From assembly GCF_900107795.1 (NCBI RefSeq), contig NZ_FNRL01000003.1, positions 124,001-188,000 of the forward strand: a DNA stretch of 64,000 nucleotides, in the 5' to 3' direction. Shown here piece by piece: positions 49,030 through 58,342 of this stretch. The stretch is from Chitinophaga terrae (ex Kim and Jung 2007) (GTDB taxonomy: Bacteria > Bacteroidota > Bacteroidia > Chitinophagales > Chitinophagaceae). Below the pieces are notes generated by a model, which had not been told where the DNA came from, did not search any database, and saw only the letters and a list, made by a program, of their open reading frames with translations. A program made the position numbers and the translations under genes. How positions within the stretch are numbered: the stretch's first letter is position 1; each line of letters starts with the position of its first letter.

Positions 49030-50330
49030 CCGGCAAGCGGCAGTTCCAGGAAAAAGGAGCTGCCGCCTTCCGGGTTATTCTGATACCAGATTTTCCCGTT
49101 CTGGGCAATGGTATATTCCTTACATAAATATAATCCCATTCCTACGCCTTTCTCATTATCCGTTCCGAAGGTAGAACGTACTTTCAGCGAGAAGATATCT
49201 TCCTGCTGACGGATGCCTGTACCGCTGTCTTTGATCTCGATCCGGCAGTTATTTCCCTGCTTGCTGGTGCTTACCTCTATAGTTCCTTTGGCGGGAGTAA
49301 ACTTCGCCGCATTTCCCAGCAGGTTGCGGATGATCAGCTGAAGCATATTGATATCTGCCAGTACGTCGACAGCAGTATCTATCTCAGCCTTGAAATCAAT
49401 ATTTTTCTTGACAACTGCCATCCTGGTGATTTGCAGGATGGGCTCCAGCGCCGTGGCAACATTCACCGGAACCAGGTTGATATTAGGCCCTTCCATCTGG
49501 GTCTTCGACCACACAAGGATATTGTACAGCATCTCCTGCGTGTTGTTCACTACATAGAGCAGTTCCCCTTCGATCTGTGCTTTATCTGCCGCATCCAGTT
49601 CCACTTCCCGGATCAGTTGCAGGTAACTCTGGATAGATGCCAGCGGGTTCCGGAGATCATGGGAGATCAGGGAGAACAGTTTGCTCTTCTCCGCGTTCAT
49701 TAGTTCCAGCGATCTTGTTTTTTCTTCCCCTCTCTCTTTCTCTTTTTTATAAGCATTCTTCAGGTAAACAGTGCCTATGAATATTACTATCACATTGGTA
49801 ATGTAGGTAGGTGTCATATCGGCGAACAGGTCTTCCCGGGTATCATATACCGATGGCGCCGAACCGGGAAAATAGTATTCATACGTGATCAATCCTATTA
49901 CTACAACCAGGTTTACGATCAGCCACCAGGCATACTGGCTACGCGGACTGATGAGCATAGTAAGGAAGAAGGCCAGGGTAAAGGATAACAGCGAAGCGCC
50001 CTGTATGCCGCCGCTGAAAAAATAGTTGACAGCAAACAACACATTGACAACGATCACTGACAGGGCAATACTGGTGTTAAGCTTTTTATGGAAACGCGAC
50101 AGGTAATAAATACCGGCGAATGCGATCACCAACACTGAAAATATCAGCGCCGTTACTTTTAGTCCTGTCAGGTAGTTGTACGGTACATTGAAAGCAAGAA
50201 TGAATACAGCAATTAAACAAATAGTGTTGAAGATGCGGTTTTCGAGGGAAAACTCGGTAGGTTCTCCAATTAATCGATAAGATAGTTTTTTTAACAAAGG
50301 CGATAGGTTCCTTTTAGCACTCAAGAACAT
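49026..50330 (-). CDS. Membrane sensor histidine kinase
   Basis: A 434-aa protein with about six N-terminal membrane segments (33-185), a short coiled linker, HisKA with the phosphorylated His at about 224 (LFSLISHDLRNPLASIQ), and a full HATPase domain (NLLGNAAKFT, KDSGTGI, GVGMGLYL). It has no sizeable extracytoplasmic sensor and no PAS domain, so the membrane part itself probably senses. No response regulator is adjacent; the single-domain receiver at 54.3 kb could be a partner. It is an orphan kinase by position. Confidence 0.9.
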   Translation of the reverse strand: MFLSAKRNLSPLLKKLSYRLIGEPTEFSLENRIFNTICLIAVFILAFNVPYNYLTGLKVTALIFSVLVIAFAGIYYLSRFHKKLNTSIALSVIVVNVLFAVNYFFSGGIQGASLLSFTLAFFLTMLISPRSQYAWWLIVNLVVVIGLITYEYYFPGSAPSVYDTREDLFADMTPTYITNVIVIFIGTVYLKNAYKKEKERGEEKTRSLELMNAEKSKLFSLISHDLRNPLASIQSYLQLIREVELDAADKAQIEGELLYVVNNTQEMLYNILVWSKTQMEGPNINLVPVNVATALEPILQITRMAVVKKNIDFKAEIDTAVDVLADINMLQLIIRNLLGNAAKFTPAKGTIEVSTSKQGNNCRIEIKDSGTGIRQQEDIFSLKVRSTFGTDNEKGVGMGLYLCKEYTIAQNGKIWYQNNPEGGSSFFLELPLAG

Positions 50331-50518
50331 GCGATTGATTTTTGGTAAGACGGCAATCGTCCCGGAAGTATTTACGTAAACGTGAACTTTCCGGCTTCGT
50401 ATCCGCCATTTTTTTTACTAGAAACAATATCCGCGCCACTTAATTTTTTCGCAAAAAATTCTTATCATTTTTAAAGACCACCTGTGTAGGAATTTTACTA
50501 CAAATGATTTTTATAAAT

Positions 50519-50526
50519 TAGTTTTG
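50519..50526 (+). promoter_or_regulatory. Promoter -7 element of the PBP2 gene
   Basis: TAGTTTTG matches TAnnTTTG and ends 25 nt before the ATG at 50552; a TTTA at 50494-50497 stands at 21-nt spacing as a weak -33 element. Confidence 0.5.
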
Positions 50527-50551
50527 CGTTCTAAATCTCCCTCCATTTTTC

Positions 50552-52504
50552 ATGTCCGTTTTCACGCAACCCAGGCGACGCATTGTCGTGCTGCTCATCG
50601 CAGGCCTCGTGCTATTGTTGACTTCCAGGCTGTTTTATCTTCAGATCGTTGAAAAAAAATATCAGCGTCTGGCCGATGCAAATGCTGTAACAAAAAAAAT
50701 AGTTTACCCCAGCAGAGGGTTGATCTTCGATCGTAAAAATAAAAGTATTTTAAGCAACGAAATTTTATACGATCTGGTTGTTACTCCTGCTGCCGTTAAA
50801 AATATTGATACCAGTTATTTATGCAGCATTCTCGGAATTGACAGGACGGCGTTTAAAAAACGTATAGCCGACGCTGTTAAAAAGAACGGTAAGGTCAGAC
50901 CTTCCGTATTTGCAAGTTTACTTTCTGCTTCTTCCTTCAGCCAGTTGCAGGAAAGTATGTATCTCTTTCAACCCGGTTTCGAACTGGTACCCCGGCCTGC
51001 CAGAACTTACCCTTACAAAGCTGCTGCTAATATACTAGGTTATATTGGTGAAATATCACCCGGTTTGCTCAAACAAGATAATTATACGGGATATCAGTCA
51101 GGCGATTATATAGGACTAACGGGGCTGGAGAAGAACTATGAGCGGGTATTAATGGGACAAAGAGGTACACAATATATCGTTAAAGACAATTTGAACAGGC
51201 CACAGGGATCCTTGCAGAACGGGGAGTTCGATACAGCCGCCGTTGCCGGAAAGAACCTGCGGCTCTCCCTGGATATAGAGTTGCAGGTATTGGGAGAAGA
51301 GTTGATGCGGAACAAGGTTGGAAGCGTGGTGGCAATAGACCCCGCCACCGGCGGCATTCTCGCTATGGTTAGTGGTCCCGTCTTTGACCCGAATCTATTG
51401 TCGGGGTCTGCCCGTGCCCGAAACGTGGGCAAACTGTTTTCAGATCCTACAGAACCATTCCTGAACCGGGGCATACAGGCCACTTACCAGCCAGGATCGG
51501 CTATGAAGCCGCTTACCGCTATTGTGGCGCTGGACGAAGGGATCATTACCCCCGACTTTGGCTATCCCTGCCTGGGCGCCTATACTCCCTGCAACCGTAC
51601 GATCAAATGCCTGCACCGGGAACCGGGGCATGCCGCCAATATGCGGGTAGCGATGGCCCATTCCTGCAATGCGTATTTCCTGCACCTGTACAGGCTGGAA
51701 GTGGACGCCCGCAAATGGGGAGGAGTGAAGAATGGACATGCCAGGTGGGCCGAATATATGTCGCGCTTTGGCCTGGGGCACCGGCTGGGGATCGACATTC
51801 CCAGCGAAAATCCCGGCTTCGTGGCCGATACTACGGTGATCAATAAACGATATCATGGCAACTGGAACTCCTGTTCCGAGCTGTATGTAGGAATGGGGCA
51901 GGGACAGGTAGCGGTAACGCCTTTGCAGATGGCCAATGCCATGTGCCTTATTGCCAACCGGGGATATTACTACCTGCCGCATTTTGTGCAATCTATCGAC
52001 CAGGATAGCTCAGATCTGCTGGCTAAATTCAAAGAACGGCATACCGTGGCCAGGATATCTGATACTGCCTATAACGCAGTGATATACGGAATGGAAGATG
52101 TAATAGAACACGGAACAGGAAAAGGCGCACAGATACCCGGTATTGCCGTTTGCGGTAAAACAGGAACAGCCCAGAACAGGGGAATTGTAAACGGGAAAGT
52201 GACCGACCTGAAAGATCACTCCGTATTCGTGGCCTTTGCGCCCAGGGCCAATCCCCGGATCGCCATTGCCGTGATCGTGGAAAATGCCGGTACCGGCGCT
52301 ACTTTCGCGGTTCCTATCGCCAACCTGATGATGGAGAAGTATTTAAAAGATTCATTGCCGGCCTCCAAGCGTGCGGTAATGCAGCGAATGCTGGAAACAT
52401 CCACCATTCCGCTCGCCAAGGCGGAGCTCTCGAAAATTGATTCCCTGAACACTACCACCGGGATGTTGACAACAGAACAGGTAATGAAGAAATATTTTCA
52501 CTAA
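50552..52504 (+). CDS. Penicillin-binding protein 2 (peptidoglycan transpeptidase)
   Basis: A 650-aa protein with one N-terminal membrane anchor (about 10-30), a PBP dimerisation domain and a class B transpeptidase domain. Active-site motifs: S316-A-M-K319, S371-C-N373 and KTGT near 545. The cysteine-containing PCLGAYTPCNRTIKC stretch between the first two motifs is usual in Bacteroidota PBP2. It cross-links peptidoglycan during elongation with RodA. Here it has no mreBCD or rodA neighbours, unlike the standard mrdA locus, so it may be a second copy; I therefore give no symbol. Confidence 0.92.
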   Translation: MSVFTQPRRRIVVLLIAGLVLLLTSRLFYLQIVEKKYQRLADANAVTKKIVYPSRGLIFDRKNKSILSNEILYDLVVTPAAVKNIDTSYLCSILGIDRTAFKKRIADAVKKNGKVRPSVFASLLSASSFSQLQESMYLFQPGFELVPRPARTYPYKAAANILGYIGEISPGLLKQDNYTGYQSGDYIGLTGLEKNYERVLMGQRGTQYIVKDNLNRPQGSLQNGEFDTAAVAGKNLRLSLDIELQVLGEELMRNKVGSVVAIDPATGGILAMVSGPVFDPNLLSGSARARNVGKLFSDPTEPFLNRGIQATYQPGSAMKPLTAIVALDEGIITPDFGYPCLGAYTPCNRTIKCLHREPGHAANMRVAMAHSCNAYFLHLYRLEVDARKWGGVKNGHARWAEYMSRFGLGHRLGIDIPSENPGFVADTTVINKRYHGNWNSCSELYVGMGQGQVAVTPLQMANAMCLIANRGYYYLPHFVQSIDQDSSDLLAKFKERHTVARISDTAYNAVIYGMEDVIEHGTGKGAQIPGIAVCGKTGTAQNRGIVNGKVTDLKDHSVFVAFAPRANPRIAIAVIVENAGTGATFAVPIANLMMEKYLKDSLPASKRAVMQRMLETSTIPLAKAELSKIDSLNTTTGMLTTEQVMKKYFH

Positions 52505-52547
52505 CTTAATAGCCATCCCTCAGCCATTATCCACTGAAGAATTTTTA

Positions 52548-52555
52548 TATTTTTG
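52548..52555 (+). promoter_or_regulatory. Promoter -7 element of the TetR gene
   Basis: TATTTTTG matches TAnnTTTG and ends 5 nt before the ATG at 52561, so the mRNA would have little or no leader. Confidence 0.45.
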
Positions 52556-52560
52556 AGACT

Positions 52561-53151
52561 ATGCGGAACAGAGATGAAAATAAGGTTCAGGCAATCAGGG
52601 ACAGCGCCGTTGAAATGATAGCCAATGATGGCCTTGAAAACTTCAGTATTAACAAGCTGGCTAAAGCTGCGGGCGTGTCTCCCGCCACGATTTATATTTA
52701 TTATAAGGATAAAGATGACCTGATCACCAGTATTGCTATTGAAGAAGGTTTGAAAATGGCCAGGGCTACCCTCGAGGGGTTCGACCCGGATATGCCCTTC
52801 AGGGAAACGCTTTGGCGGCAGTGGCAGAACAGGACCGCCTATAACCTGGCGAACCTGCAGGCAGGGTATTTCTTCGAACAACTCACTAACTCTACCTACC
52901 GTGAACAAATGCTGGAAATAGTATCTGAAGAATATTCCAAAACATTAGGCAGGTATGTGGAGAAAGCTATGGAGAGGGGGGAGATAGAAAGGATGCCATT
53001 GGTCACTTACTGGGCCCTGAGCTTTGCACCGCTTTATTCTCTTATCAATTTTCACCGCGAAGGCAGGGACTTTAAGGGCAACGCCTTTGAGCTGACGCCA
53101 GCCATCATGGAACAGGCTTTTAATGTTGTGGTGAAAGGATTGCTTAAATAA
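52561..53151 (+). CDS. TetR/AcrR-family transcriptional regulator
   Basis: A 196-aa protein. The N-terminal HTH is plain: AIRDSAVEMIANDGLENFSI, then LAKAAGVSPATIYIYYKDKD, the classical TetR recognition helix. The helical C-terminal domain would bind an unknown ligand. No efflux pump or enzyme is beside it in the usual arrangement; the next gene is another regulator. An 18-bp inverted repeat follows 28 bp after its stop and could be an operator. Confidence 0.92.
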   Translation: MRNRDENKVQAIRDSAVEMIANDGLENFSINKLAKAAGVSPATIYIYYKDKDDLITSIAIEEGLKMARATLEGFDPDMPFRETLWRQWQNRTAYNLANLQAGYFFEQLTNSTYREQMLEIVSEEYSKTLGRYVEKAMERGEIERMPLVTYWALSFAPLYSLINFHREGRDFKGNAFELTPAIMEQAFNVVVKGLLK

Positions 53152-53179
53152 CAAATTGGCCCGGAACGGGTTGTGTGGA

Positions 53180-53197
53180 AGGCAGGATATTCTGCCT
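53180..53197. promoter_or_regulatory. 18-bp inverted repeat between the TetR and GlxA-like genes
   Basis: Arms aggcag/ctgcct with a 6-nt spacer, about 23 bp before the -33 element of the GlxA-like gene. No T run follows, so it is better read as a protein site than as a terminator. Confidence 0.4.
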
Positions 53198-53219
53198 CCA
53201 AAAATGAATAAAATGATTG

Positions 53220-53249
53220 TTGAGATAATAATCTTTTCTCTTAGATTTG
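53220..53249 (+). promoter_or_regulatory. Consensus promoter of the GlxA-like gene, leaderless
   Basis: TTG (53220-53222), 19-nt spacer, TAGATTTG (53242-53249): an exact match. The ATG is at 53254, so transcription must begin at or within a few bases of the start codon. Confidence 0.7.
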
Positions 53250-53253
53250 AAAT

Positions 53254-54249
53254 ATGAAGCAAGTTGCCATAATAGTTCCACGCGGAGCCGTAGCACTCAG
53301 CTGTATTGAAGGTCCCCTTGTCTGTTTTACACAGTTGAACAATTTCCTCGTAAGGGAAGGAAACGACCCGATGTTTGACGTAAAACTGGTGGGCGCCACC
53401 AAAAAGCCTGAAGATTATCACCAGGTCTTCAGGGTTACGCCTGATGTTGAGATATCTGACAATACTTTCAGGCCCGACCTTATTATTATCCCGGCGGTGA
53501 ATCCCGACCCGGAAGGCGGATGGCATAAAGTATTGAAAGACAATGACACTATTACCAAATGGATAGCGGGTCAACGTGCCAAAGGCGCGGAAGTGGCCAG
53601 TTTATGCGTTGGGGCATTCCTGCTGGCAAGCACCGGTTTGCTGAAAGGAAAACGCTGTTCCACACACTGGAGCGCAGTAGCAGATTTCCAGGCTATGTTC
53701 CCGGATATTGAACTGGTGTCAGAAAAGATCATTATAGACGAAAACGGCATCTATTCCAGCGGCGGGGCCAATTCTTTCTGGAACCTCCTGCTTTACCTGG
53801 TAGAAAAATACCATGGCAGACCGATGGCGATCGCTCTCTCCAAGTATTTTGAAATAGACCTGAGCAGGGATAGCCAGGCCGCCTTCAGTATGTTTGTAGG
53901 GCAACGCAATCACCAGGACGATTCCGTTCTGAAAGCACAGGATTATATTGAAAAGAACTGGGGAGAAAAAATAACCGTAGACCAGCTGGCCGATATCTTC
54001 TCCGTAGGCCGCCGAAGCCTGGAAAGAAGGTTTAAAAAAGCTACCAGCAATACCGTTACGGAATACATCCAACGGGTGAAAATGGAAGTGGCTAAAAAAA
54101 GCTTTGAGTCGAGCCGTAAAAATATTAATGAAATTATGTACGAAGTGGGATATTCTGATACCAAGGCTTTCAGGAATATTTTCAAAAAGGCGACGGGCAT
54201 CTCTCCTATGGAGTATAGGAACAAATACAATAAATCAATCTCTAAATAA
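53254..54249 (+). CDS. GlxA-family regulator (DJ-1/PfpI domain plus AraC HTH)
   Basis: A 331-aa protein with an N-terminal DJ-1/PfpI domain (about 1-185), a Cys in the nucleophile elbow ASLCVGAFLLAS, and a C-terminal AraC-type pair of HTH motifs (about 235-330: ITVDQLADIFSVGRRSLERR, then ISPMEYRNKY at the end). This is the architecture of GlxA/FtrA/ArgR-type activators that sense metabolites such as amino acids or methylamines. The target is unknown. It follows a TetR gene on the same strand but has its own leaderless promoter. Confidence 0.92.
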   Translation: MKQVAIIVPRGAVALSCIEGPLVCFTQLNNFLVREGNDPMFDVKLVGATKKPEDYHQVFRVTPDVEISDNTFRPDLIIIPAVNPDPEGGWHKVLKDNDTITKWIAGQRAKGAEVASLCVGAFLLASTGLLKGKRCSTHWSAVADFQAMFPDIELVSEKIIIDENGIYSSGGANSFWNLLLYLVEKYHGRPMAIALSKYFEIDLSRDSQAAFSMFVGQRNHQDDSVLKAQDYIEKNWGEKITVDQLADIFSVGRRSLERRFKKATSNTVTEYIQRVKMEVAKKSFESSRKNINEIMYEVGYSDTKAFRNIFKKATGISPMEYRNKYNKSISK

Positions 54250-54261
54250 TTAGCCGGTCCT

Positions 54262-54699
54262 TTAATGGCTGCTCATATTTGGTTGCTGGGAAGGGAACAA
54301 CATCTGGAAGCTTCCTTCCAATACACCTTTAAGCATATTACACAGTTCCTGGAAAGTATTGGGTTTAGTCAGGAATAGTTTTGCTCCTAACCTGAAGGCA
54401 TCTTCCCGGTCTTCTTTTGTATCGGAAGTGCTTAAAATGATAATCTGGGTTACTTTGTGTTGCAGAAGTTTTCTCAACTCAACCAGGCATTCCCGGCCAT
54501 TCATTAAAGGCATATTGAAGTCCAGGAAAATGTAGTCAGGAGCATATACCTTATTCTCTTTGAATAACGCTAACGCCTGTACGCCACTGGCAAATACACG
54601 CGTTTCGATAACAGGGGAAATATTAGTGATTGCCTCCTGGAAAAATGACCTGTCATCCGCATCATCATCTATAATCATTACCTGCTGTGGTGTCACCAT
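54262..54699 (-). CDS. Single-domain response regulator
   Basis: A 145-aa protein consisting of one receiver domain: acidic pocket IIDDDADD (9-16), phospho-acceptor D60 in IFLDFNMP, Thr/Ser in ILSTSD, and Lys in FLTKPN. There is no output domain, as in the Bacteroidota receiver proteins related to CheY or Rcp1. It may accept phosphate from one of the orphan kinases in this window (49.0, 56.6 or 24.4 kb). It is convergent with the GlxA-like gene (12-bp gap). Confidence 0.92.
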   Translation of the reverse strand: MVTPQQVMIIDDDADDRSFFQEAITNISPVIETRVFASGVQALALFKENKVYAPDYIFLDFNMPLMNGRECLVELRKLLQHKVTQIIILSTSDTKEDREDAFRLGAKLFLTKPNTFQELCNMLKGVLEGSFQMLFPSQQPNMSSH

Positions 54700-54882
54700 G
54701 GTTAAAATTTTACGTTAAGGATTTTCATGTCTTTTAATTACTCTTTGGCTGGCAGGAACCATGAAGTTACTTAAATAAATCTCACTTTTCGAATTAAATA
54801 TTTGCTAATGTTTGACCGCAGACCCCGTTTTCTATACCTGGCGCTGGCTTGGATATTGTAAGAGCAACGGGAAACACTTTAT

Positions 54883-56142
54883 ATGAAAAAATGTTTGTTA
54901 TCACTCCTATTATCGGGCCCGCTATATCTCTGGGCGCAGCAGGATACGCTTCAGCTTCCGCCGCCTCACGCTACCAAATCCTACATGAAATACAGCCATG
55001 TGATGGGATGGCAACCTAACGAAACGCCAACGGCGCCGCCGGGACTTAAAGTTACTTTGTATGCAGACCAGTTGCACAATCCACGCTGGATGTACCAGTT
55101 GCCCAACGGCGATGTATTGGTTTCGGAATCCAACAGCAATCACTCATTTTTTACCAAGATAGGCGCCGTATTCGTTGGAGCTAATAAATCCAACAGTATG
55201 AAAAAGAGTAAAGACCAGGTCACTTTACTCCGCGATGCCGATGGTGACGGTATTCCCGAACAACGGTTCATATTCCTGAAAGGACTGCACCAGCCATTTG
55301 GAATTTTACTCCTCGGCAACCGTTTGTATGTTGCCAATACCGACGCCCTGCTGACATTTCCCTACAACACGGGCGACACGTTGATCACTGCCCCGGGAAC
55401 GAAGATCGCTACTTTCCCTGCCGGTAAAATTAACAGGCACTGGACCCGGAATATTATCACCAATGCCGATAAAACAAAATTGTACGTCGCTGTAGGTTCA
55501 GGCACCGATCATGCCGAGAAAGGTATTGCCAATGAAGATCACCGCGCCTGCATTATCGAGATGGACCCTGATGGGAACAACCAGCGGCTATATGCAACCG
55601 GTTTGCGTAATCCTGTAGGTATGGGCTGGGCGCCGGGAACCAACACTTTGTGGGTAGCCGTCAACGAACGGGATAACCTGGGCAACGACCTGGTTCCCGA
55701 TTACCTGACAGGCGTAAAAGAAGGGGGATTTTACGGCTGGCCGTATTACTATTTCGGGGCCCATCGCGATCCACGGGTCAAAGATGCTCCAACAGTGCCG
55801 GCCAGCCGGGTGATCGTACCTGATGTGCCTTTGGGATCGCATACCGCTTCACTGGGCCTGGTATTTTATACCGCTAAAAGATTTCCGGAGAAATATCATA
55901 ACGGGGCATTTATAGCACAACATGGTTCATGGAACCGCAAACCGGTAAGTGGTTATAAAGTTTTGTTCGTTCCATTTAAGAATGGAAAGCCGGCAGGGCC
56001 GCCGGAAGATTTCCTGACCGGGTTTGTACACAATGCCACGGAAGGAATTGTGAAGGGCAGACCGGTAGGGTTACTGGTACTGAAAGATGGAAGTATGTTG
56101 ATGACGGATGATAAGAATAACAGAATCTGGAGGATACAGTAA
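54883..56142 (+). CDS. Secreted sorbosone/glucose-dehydrogenase-type (PQQ) protein
   Basis: A 419-aa protein with a short signal peptide (MKKCLLSLLLSGPLYLWAQ) and a six-bladed propeller of the soluble glucose/L-sorbosone dehydrogenase family. Features: NPRWMYQLPNGDVLVSES near 66-83, ATGLRNPVGMGWAPG, GGFYGWPYYYFG, FIAQHGSWNR and the ending DGSMLMTDDKNNRIWRIQ. Related enzymes oxidise aldose sugars with PQQ in the periplasm; PQQ synthesis genes are not here, so the cofactor would be imported. The next gene starts 9 bp later and is likely in the same mRNA. Confidence 0.88.
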   Translation: MKKCLLSLLLSGPLYLWAQQDTLQLPPPHATKSYMKYSHVMGWQPNETPTAPPGLKVTLYADQLHNPRWMYQLPNGDVLVSESNSNHSFFTKIGAVFVGANKSNSMKKSKDQVTLLRDADGDGIPEQRFIFLKGLHQPFGILLLGNRLYVANTDALLTFPYNTGDTLITAPGTKIATFPAGKINRHWTRNIITNADKTKLYVAVGSGTDHAEKGIANEDHRACIIEMDPDGNNQRLYATGLRNPVGMGWAPGTNTLWVAVNERDNLGNDLVPDYLTGVKEGGFYGWPYYYFGAHRDPRVKDAPTVPASRVIVPDVPLGSHTASLGLVFYTAKRFPEKYHNGAFIAQHGSWNRKPVSGYKVLFVPFKNGKPAGPPEDFLTGFVHNATEGIVKGRPVGLLVLKDGSMLMTDDKNNRIWRIQ

Positions 56143-56151
56143 ATTGCAGCT

Positions 56152-56574
56152 ATGAAAATCTACCAACAAGTTATTCAATTGAGCCAACGACGCAGGGGCT
56201 TTCATCTGATCACCCCTGAAATAGTGCAGGCCATGCCGCAGTTGTCAGATATCCGCACGGGCATGTTGCAGGTTTTTATCCAGCATACTTCCGCTTCGCT
56301 GACTATAAATGAAAATGCTGATCCTACGGTGAGGATGGATTTCGAAACTTACTTCAACAAGGTAGCGCCCGAATCGGACCCGGATTACAGGCATACAGAT
56401 GAGGGCCCCGATGATATGCCGGCCCATTTAAAAGCTTCGTTGCTTGGCAGCTCTGTAATGATTCCCATCCGGCATGGGAGATTGGCATTAGGTACCTGGC
56501 AAGGTATTTACTTATGCGAACACAGGAATCATGGCGGTTCCAGGAGCCTGGTGGTCACTGCCTGGGGCGAATAA
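56152..56574 (+). CDS. YjbQ/UPF0047 family protein
   Basis: A 140-aa protein with the family's patterns FIQHTSASLTINENADPTVR, HLKASLLGSSVMIPI, LGTWQGIYLCEHRNHGG. E. coli YjbQ has weak thiamine-phosphate synthase activity and is named for it, but the true role is unclear; the conserved His and Glu residues bind a metal. Starts 9 bp after the dehydrogenase stop. Confidence 0.93.
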   Translation: MKIYQQVIQLSQRRRGFHLITPEIVQAMPQLSDIRTGMLQVFIQHTSASLTINENADPTVRMDFETYFNKVAPESDPDYRHTDEGPDDMPAHLKASLLGSSVMIPIRHGRLALGTWQGIYLCEHRNHGGSRSLVVTAWGE

Positions 56575-56623
56575 GGAACATTGCTTATACAGGAATTGCC
56601 GGGTGCAACAGTAATGCGTTACA

Positions 56624-58342
56624 TCAGGCGCAGACAGACAAATTTTTCTTTAGCGCCTGGAACAGCGCAGCTGCGGTTACAGGTTTGCTGATAAAGCCAT
56701 CGGCTCCTGAAGCGGCCACTTCTTCCTGTACTTCGCTGAAACAATTGCCGGAAACAAGGAGAGCAGGAATATGTTTAAGTTCCTTGTTGTTCTTAAGCAG
56801 GGAAATGACTTCCAGGCCGCTGACTTCCGGCATTACCATATCTGCAATAATGATATCCGGTTTATGTTGCAGCGCCATAGGCACAACTTCATCGCCGGAA
56901 TCGGCCAGGATAACCTGGATGCCTAAACGTTCCAGTACGATGGTAAAAGCCAGGCGATTCATGGAATCGTCGTCGGCCACGAGGATCTTCAGTCCTTTCA
57001 TCAGTTCATAGTCGATACTTTCTTCTGCCGGTTCCGGTGGGGCGGCTGCTTCCAGGGGAAGCGAGAGGATAAATGTGCAACCGGAAGCATGCCGGTTGTC
57101 GGTGACCTTAAGATCGCCGTTCAGTTGCCGCGCAAGGTACCTGGCAATGGGCAGGCCCAGTCCTATCGGCTCGTTCTGTTGCTGGGCGGAACTGACATAG
57201 GGATCGAAAATATGTTCTTTTTCTTCGTCTGGTATTCCTTTGCCCTGGTCGGTCACCGTGCAGCAGAGTTGTTCGTTTCTGACGAATGCTTCCAGGGTTA
57301 CCACGGAGTGATGGGCGGTGAACTTAATGGCATTGCTTAATAAATTGACGATGATGCTGCGAAGTTTGGCGATATCGGTATGGATATAGTCGGGGATCGC
57401 TTCGCTGATCACCGTATTGACATATACTCCTCTTTGTTTGCCAAGGTATTCGTAGGTTTCACAGAGTTGGCTAAGCCATTCCCTGAACTGGAACGACGAT
57501 TTGATCACTTCATCTTTTCCTGCTTCGATTTTAGACCATCCCAGGGCATTGTTCATTACCAGCTGTATATCCTGGCAGGCAAAATGCACTGCTTCCAGGT
57601 GTGCTTTACCTATTTGTATGGTGCGTTTTGAATGATCGGCTTTATCAAGATAATTCTGGAGGATACTGTTTACAACATTCAGAGGCGACCTGATCTCGTG
57701 CGTGGTTTCTCTTACATATACTTTCATTGACTGGTTGGTCTTATATAGTTGATCTACCAATTCGGTCAGCTGCTGGTAGCGCGATCTGCTCTCTTTTGCA
57801 AAGTAGTACAAGACGGAGCAGTTCAGGAAGGTGGCCGTTGCGATAGCGATCCAGTTCAGCGTATTGATAAAACCGGCCGAGAGGGCAAGACCGGGAATAA
57901 GTTGTATACGGTAGTTGACCTGGACGAACACTATTAATGCCGTGCATGCAAGCAGTACCGCGATCCTGCTTTTCCATTCCCTGAATACCAGGAAAGTACA
58001 GAACGCGAGAAAGGGAGCAAACAGGTATACCTGGGAAGCGGGCCCCAGGACAATACCAAAGAAGATAATGAAGAGCGTATGAAGTGCGAATAAAGTTTTT
58101 TGCCCTGTTTCCGGCGAAGTATGCCTGGATAGCGGTATTACTGCGAGGAACAGGCAGGTTTCCAGCATGGCCGGGTAAAAAATGGTCTCATAGCCGGTAA
58201 GGCTGTAGAACAGGCAGCCTAATATAAATGCAAGCGACGCTGCGGTTACCGACAGGGAATTCACGATCTGTGAAATTCTTTTTTGCCCGTTCACTCCATC
58301 TAGCGAATTAGTTTGCCTGGGTAATACATTGCTATGGTTCAT
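56624..58342 (-). CDS. Membrane hybrid histidine kinase with C-terminal receiver
   Basis: A 572-aa protein: about six membrane segments (32-180), a short coiled linker, HisKA with H215 (YVRETTHEIRSPLNVVNSI), HATPase (NLLSNAIKF, TDQGKGI, PIGLGLPIARYL) and a receiver domain from about 450 (LKILVADDDSMNRLAF, IIIADMVMPEVSG, ISKPVTAAAL). The membrane part has no large loop, so it senses within the membrane. The receiver may provide an internal phosphorelay to an Hpt encoded elsewhere. Convergent with the YjbQ gene (49-bp gap). Confidence 0.92.
   Translation of the reverse strand: MNHSNVLPRQTNSLDGVNGQKRISQIVNSLSVTAASLAFILGCLFYSLTGYETIFYPAMLETCLFLAVIPLSRHTSPETGQKTLFALHTLFIIFFGIVLGPASQVYLFAPFLAFCTFLVFREWKSRIAVLLACTALIVFVQVNYRIQLIPGLALSAGFINTLNWIAIATATFLNCSVLYYFAKESRSRYQQLTELVDQLYKTNQSMKVYVRETTHEIRSPLNVVNSILQNYLDKADHSKRTIQIGKAHLEAVHFACQDIQLVMNNALGWSKIEAGKDEVIKSSFQFREWLSQLCETYEYLGKQRGVYVNTVISEAIPDYIHTDIAKLRSIIVNLLSNAIKFTAHHSVVTLEAFVRNEQLCCTVTDQGKGIPDEEKEHIFDPYVSSAQQQNEPIGLGLPIARYLARQLNGDLKVTDNRHASGCTFILSLPLEAAAPPEPAEESIDYELMKGLKILVADDDSMNRLAFTIVLERLGIQVILADSGDEVVPMALQHKPDIIIADMVMPEVSGLEVISLLKNNKELKHIPALLVSGNCFSEVQEEVAASGADGFISKPVTAAALFQALKKNLSVCA

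Noticed and set aside
54883..56142. Calling the sorbosone/PQQ-type protein a glucose dehydrogenase
   Set aside because: The propeller pattern covers several substrates and no PQQ biosynthesis genes are in the window.
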